Positions 60,478 through 64,000 of a stretch of DNA of 64,000 bases are shown here, piece after piece. Made by a program: the position numbers and the translations under genes. The stretch is from Brachionus manjavacas (taxonomy: Eukaryota; Rotifera; Eurotatoria; Ploima; Brachionidae), in the NCBI GenBank assembly GCA_019054805.1, contig JAHQIY010000041.1:1-64000 (forward strand). Direction: 5' to 3'. The notes below the pieces were generated by a model. It had not been told where the DNA came from and searched no databases. It worked only from the letters and a program-made list of their open reading frames with translations. How positions within the stretch are numbered: the first letter of the stretch is position 1; the number at the start of each line of letters is the position of its first letter.

Positions 60478-63400
60478 CTTTAAAAAAAAATATATTTTAA
60501 TTAATTAACTTCAAAAGTAGATTAAAAATTACCAAAATTTCATTCAAGTAGAGAGTCTTTAGCTGATCGGATGAATCAAGTTCTATCGTTGAGTACTCTA
60601 CTAATAAATCATACAAATCAATGACATTTTTGACAAATTGCTTGTTTTTTTTCAAATGAGTGTGACAGCTGAATTTTTCGTTCATTCTTAAAAGTAAAAA
60701 TATTAATTTTTCTAAATAACAAACAAGGCTTTGAGAAAAAATTGATAAAAAAATTGAAAAAAAATTGAAAAAAAATTGAAAAAAAATTCATGCAAAATCT
60801 AATTGATTTTCTCATTTTTATTCGAGTTAAAACTCACATTTTTTCAAAAGAATTTCTAAATGTTAAATCTCTTTTTTCGAATTCTAAGAGTTGATCTATG
60901 GTCGTGATTACTAATTTGGGTACCAAAAAATCATCGAAACCAACTTTGGCTCCTTTGTTTATATATTCACAATTGATCATGTCAAAAATTAAAGGAATAA
61001 CCGCATATTGGATTTCTGCTACTGGCAACAATGAAACTTTGATAAATGATGAAACTTTTTCAGGAATAAATTTTGACTTGTTGTCTGCCAAATTGTACCA
61101 CATCCTTTTTATTTCGTTTGCTACTTTTATTCTCAAGTCATCTGTCTTACTCAATTCCATGGATCGTTTGTGTCTATTGAACTTTTCTGTTTGAAGACAA
61201 GGATCAATTGCTATTAAAACCATACATTCAAAATAATCACTCCATATGGCTTTATTGATAGAATCAAAATTTTCAAAATGATAAACAATAAGTTTTTCCG
61301 AAATTTTGTTTAAAACCTGAAAAACAACCATATTTCGCAAGACAAGCAGTTCGTACCAATTTTTTGGAAATATTTCCTGTCTCATCAACGTTTTGCACAC
61401 GTAAATTAATTTAATCATTAGCAATTGACAAATTTCATTATCATTTGCTATTCCCTTTTGCTCAATTAATGATTTGAAAACTATTTTGTCAATAAATGAT
61501 GCACAATTGTTCACATAGCTTTCAATCGAATCGTGTGAATTAGAAGAGTCCAATATAATGTCAAAACACTGAGGATTCATCAATCTCATTATTGATATTA
61601 TAATAGTTCCAAACAGTTGCTTGCAATTTATAAAGATGAAATTTTTTTAATTGTTAATATTTGATGGTTTTAAATTACCTTTGTTGAATTTGTATGATTT
61701 AAATACAAAAATATTCCTGATAAGCATGGTAATAGTGTTGATACCAGAATTACTTCATCTTTTATCGTCCCCTTTTAATAACACAAATTTTACAAATTTT
61801 TTCATTTAGATTTTTTTGTTCATTATCCAAATTAAATGGTCAAGAATTTTTAATCAAGAATTTTGGCGAGAAAACATTTGTAAAGATAAAAATTTTTTAA
61901 AATAATTTTTTCTCTAAAAAATTTGAAAAATTCTAAAAAAAATTATAGATTTATTTAACACATTCAGATATTACAATTAAAAAAGTTGAATGATATTTTG
62001 GATTTAAAAAAATTTAAAATTCTAAGTAAATTGTATGATCTCAAACAAATCGGAGCTGTTAATAGAGCAAATTGAAGTTTCAGATCAAATTTTAAGTTCA
62101 AAACGATCATTTAAAATTTAAAAACTTAATTTTATAATTTTGATAATTTTTTAAAAATAAATACTAAAAATTACTAGACATGTTATGTTTAATAATGGTT
62201 CATAATCGAATTAACATCAAAATGATGGACCTCTGATTTATTTAACAAAAACAATCAATAATCAAAATAATTCAGTTTAAGTTAATTCAGAAATTCAAAT
62301 TTATAATTTTTATATAAATGTCACCGTCAATTTGTAAAATGACAACGACAGAATATAAAATTTTCGTTTATTTCTAGTTTTACTATAAATTTGGGTGTTT
62401 TACCAGATGTTCAGATTGTCAAAATTCAAATCTATTTATTTAATTTTAAATTTTTTATATTTCTTAAATAAAAAATTGTTAATAATTTAATAATTTCTTA
62501 ATTACAATTTTACATAGAAAAACCTTACCATTGTATTTTCAGCTAGACTTGAAATCAGTTTTTCGCCTTTCTCATATTTATAGACTGGTCCGTGAAAAAG
62601 CTTTTTAGAAAACCTTAACTGTCTCCAACAAAAAGCACTCGGACTGTTTTAAGTCAATAATTCAGATTTAAGCAAATTTATTTTTCGACTTAAACAAATT
62701 ATGAATCTTAAAATATCAAATTTTTTGTCTTTAAAAATTTTAATTAAAGTTCAATTATATCCTTTAAATTGAAGTTCAATTAAAAGGGATATTTTAAAAT
62801 TTCAAAATTTTAAATATGAAAATAAACTTGAGATAACATTTCAAGTAATTTCTTAAAAATAAATATTACATTTTATATTTTGATCTTTTTATCTTTGTTT
62901 TTTCTTAATAAAATTAATGCAGAGATACATTTTTGGATTCTACATATTTTGTTAAATCCAAAGGCAAATCTGCAATATCAAAATGGACATTTTTAGGAAG
63001 TAACAATTTATTTCATAACCAAAACTTGGTTTGATCATCAACTTTCAAACAGTTGACCTTTTTGAGACAAATTTTACAAAAAAAAACAATATGAAAACAA
63101 AGCTGCCTAAACCTAATGTTCATTGATTAAATTAACTTACAATTTTTTGCTTTTCTAGTACATTCATTAGTTCAGCTGTTATTTTTCCTAAAGTTTGAAT
63201 GCCTTGGTCTATTTTGTCACATTGGTTGTCGTTTTCGTATGTTAGTGAATGTGAAATGACTTTACACATTGGCTCCAGTAGAATTTTTCTGCTTTCTAAA
63301 AAATTGTTATAAACTGTTCTACAGTAATTAAATCAAATTAAACCTGAAAATTCAAACAATTTTGTTCGGATGACTTTCGACAAAAATTGCGTTTGAAGTA

Positions 63401-64000
63401 CAAAACGGCTCTCAAAAAATCCAACATAGAGCTTGCTTAACACAGAGGGTTACTTCAAAAACTATTAGGAAATATTTTTTTACCTTATTCTTTCAATTGA
63501 ATAACGATTTGAGTTGAGTAAAATTGTTATCAAATTAACCACATTCTTTAATATAAATGATTGTATTTTTGTTATTTTAGCTTGCGGATTGATGTCAGCC
63601 ATGCTCTCGTGACTAGATGATATTTTTTTCGAGTCTAATTTTGTGAATTCAACCATCAGTTTGAAAACATCTTCAATGTCCTTATCAAATGTTTCTCCTT
63701 TTGTGTTCATGTTATTTGACTTGTTGTAAATTGAAAGTAGTTCTCTTGATCTAAATGCGAATTTAAATATATACTCAATTGATTTTATTGCGTTTATTGT
63801 AAGCTCGTCATTTATTTCCGAATAATTTGAATTTAAACTTGATCTTGAATTAGAACTCTTTTGATCGATCAATCTTTCTCCATTTATTTGACAATTTTCA
63901 CTCTGATTATTTCTGTCAAATTCGCTATTTATTCGTGGAGACTTATATTTTTCGTATGTTGTGCTTAGTAATTGATAAAGGATTCTTAAAATGGGCTTGT
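58591..64000 (-). CDS. DOCK: DOCK-family guanine nucleotide exchange factor (DOCK1/myoblast city-like), 3' part
   Basis: Eight exons can be chained on the minus strand with GT-AG introns and consistent phase: >64000-63484, 63435-63344, 63295-63141, 62618-62529, 61771-61679, 61619-60838, 60686-60533 and 60477-58591 (stop). This is about 1256 codons, with the 5' end (SH3, DHR1) outside the window. The middle exons match the DOCK helical scaffold, for example IFPKNWYELLVLRNMVV and EIKRMWYNLADNKSKFIPEK. The last exon holds the DHR2 catalytic domain. DOCK-A/B proteins activate Rac at the membrane, usually with ELMO and Crk, in cell migration, myoblast fusion and engulfment. All reading frames are intact, in contrast to the transposon genes nearby. 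Assignment to DOCK-A/B rather than C/D is from the overall wording; the choice within A/B is less certain. Confidence 0.93.
60838..61619 (-). CDS. DOCK: DOCK helical-scaffold exon
   Basis: 260 codons plus two bases. It begins QLFGTIIISIMRLMNPQCFD and includes IFPKNWYELLVLRNMVV, WSDYFECMVLIAIDPCLQTE, MWYNLADNKSKFIPEKVSSF and AVIPLIFDMINCEY, all in the order seen in DOCK1/2/5 between DHR1 and DHR2. The next intron is 151 nt, and the codon ATA is split over it. It is followed by the 60686-60533 exon (NVIDLYDLLVEYSTIELDSS). Confidence 0.9.
63484..64000 (-). CDS. DOCK: DOCK exon crossing the right window edge
   Basis: The open frame starts outside the window. It reads PILRILYQLLSTTYEKYKS, a polar Asn/Ser-rich insert, then INAIKSIEYIFKFAFRSREL and ILKNVVNLITILLNSNRYSI, ending in a donor AG|GTAAAA. 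The Ser/Asn-rich insert is unlike vertebrate DOCK1 and may be lineage-specific. It connects in phase to 63435-63344 (KLYVGFFESRFVLQTQFLSK). Confidence 0.85.

Noticed and set aside
60618-60815. 65-codon minus-strand ORF next to a DOCK exon
   Set aside because: It is intron sequence plus the wrong frame of the 60686-60533 exon; the correct frame continues the DOCK protein.
62923-63010. Possible extra DOCK exon (LPKNVHFDIADLPLDLTKYV-like text)
   Set aside because: The flanking exons already join in phase 0 (63141 to 62618), and this block ends in a stop without a clear donor, so it is left out.

Overview
The window is very AT-rich eukaryotic (metazoan) DNA. The evidence is spliced genes with short GT-AG introns (about 46-150 nt, one of about 760 nt), a DOCK-family Rac/Cdc42 exchange-factor gene, Ty3/gypsy and LINE remnants, and a large satellite block. 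A small AT-rich invertebrate, for example a monogonont rotifer, would fit, but nothing in the sequence proves the taxon. No rRNA, tRNA or CRISPR was seen.

Layout. (1) 1-30330 is one homogeneous tandem satellite. Its monomers come in three lengths (about 114, 172 and 232 bp), all built on a period of about 57-58 bp, and are mostly arranged as 404-405 bp A-B dimers. The array decays over 30331-31390 and then stops. (2) 32116-33165 is a Ty3/gypsy 5' end: LTR, primer-binding-site-like sequence and a broken gag with an AT-hook-like motif. (3) 33166-46686 is a 13.5-kb inverted-repeat structure. Two nearly identical arms of 2.27 kb (33166-35439 and 44415-46686, inverted) flank about 9 kb. The interior holds, on the minus strand, a zinc-finger/coiled-coil gene, a spliced DDE-like transposase gene, and a USP7-like ubiquitin protease gene. 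All three interior genes are damaged by single-base frameshifts or stops. A LINE 3' end sits at the inner edge of the right arm. (4) 46687-47231 is an inverted second piece of the same gag, so gag itself takes part in the palindrome. (5) 47243-48150 holds an unrecognised three-exon minus-strand gene and a short CxxC ORF. (6) 48287-51930 is a second, broken Ty3/gypsy element (gag, protease, RT, part of RNase H; no integrase seen), with its protease region duplicated in inverted orientation. A small extra piece of it lies at 52659-52783. (7) 53396-53643 is a probable solo LTR with a 6-bp target duplication. (8) 53650-57500 is mostly empty AT-rich DNA with possible small exons at 56955-57450. (9) 57586-58035 is a conspicuously GC-rich acetyl-CoA carboxylase pseudogene fragment. 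(10) 58591-64000 is the 3' part of an intact DOCK1/myoblast-city-like gene on the minus strand (eight exons resolved, continuing past the right edge).

How the parts fit: the left half is repeat or heterochromatin-like DNA, the middle is a nest of dead transposons, and the right end is an ordinary host gene. The contrast between the intact DOCK reading frames and the many homopolymer frameshifts in the transposon genes argues that the latter are real decay rather than sequencing error. The most unusual item is the palindromic composite carrying a transposase next to a USP7-like deubiquitinase.
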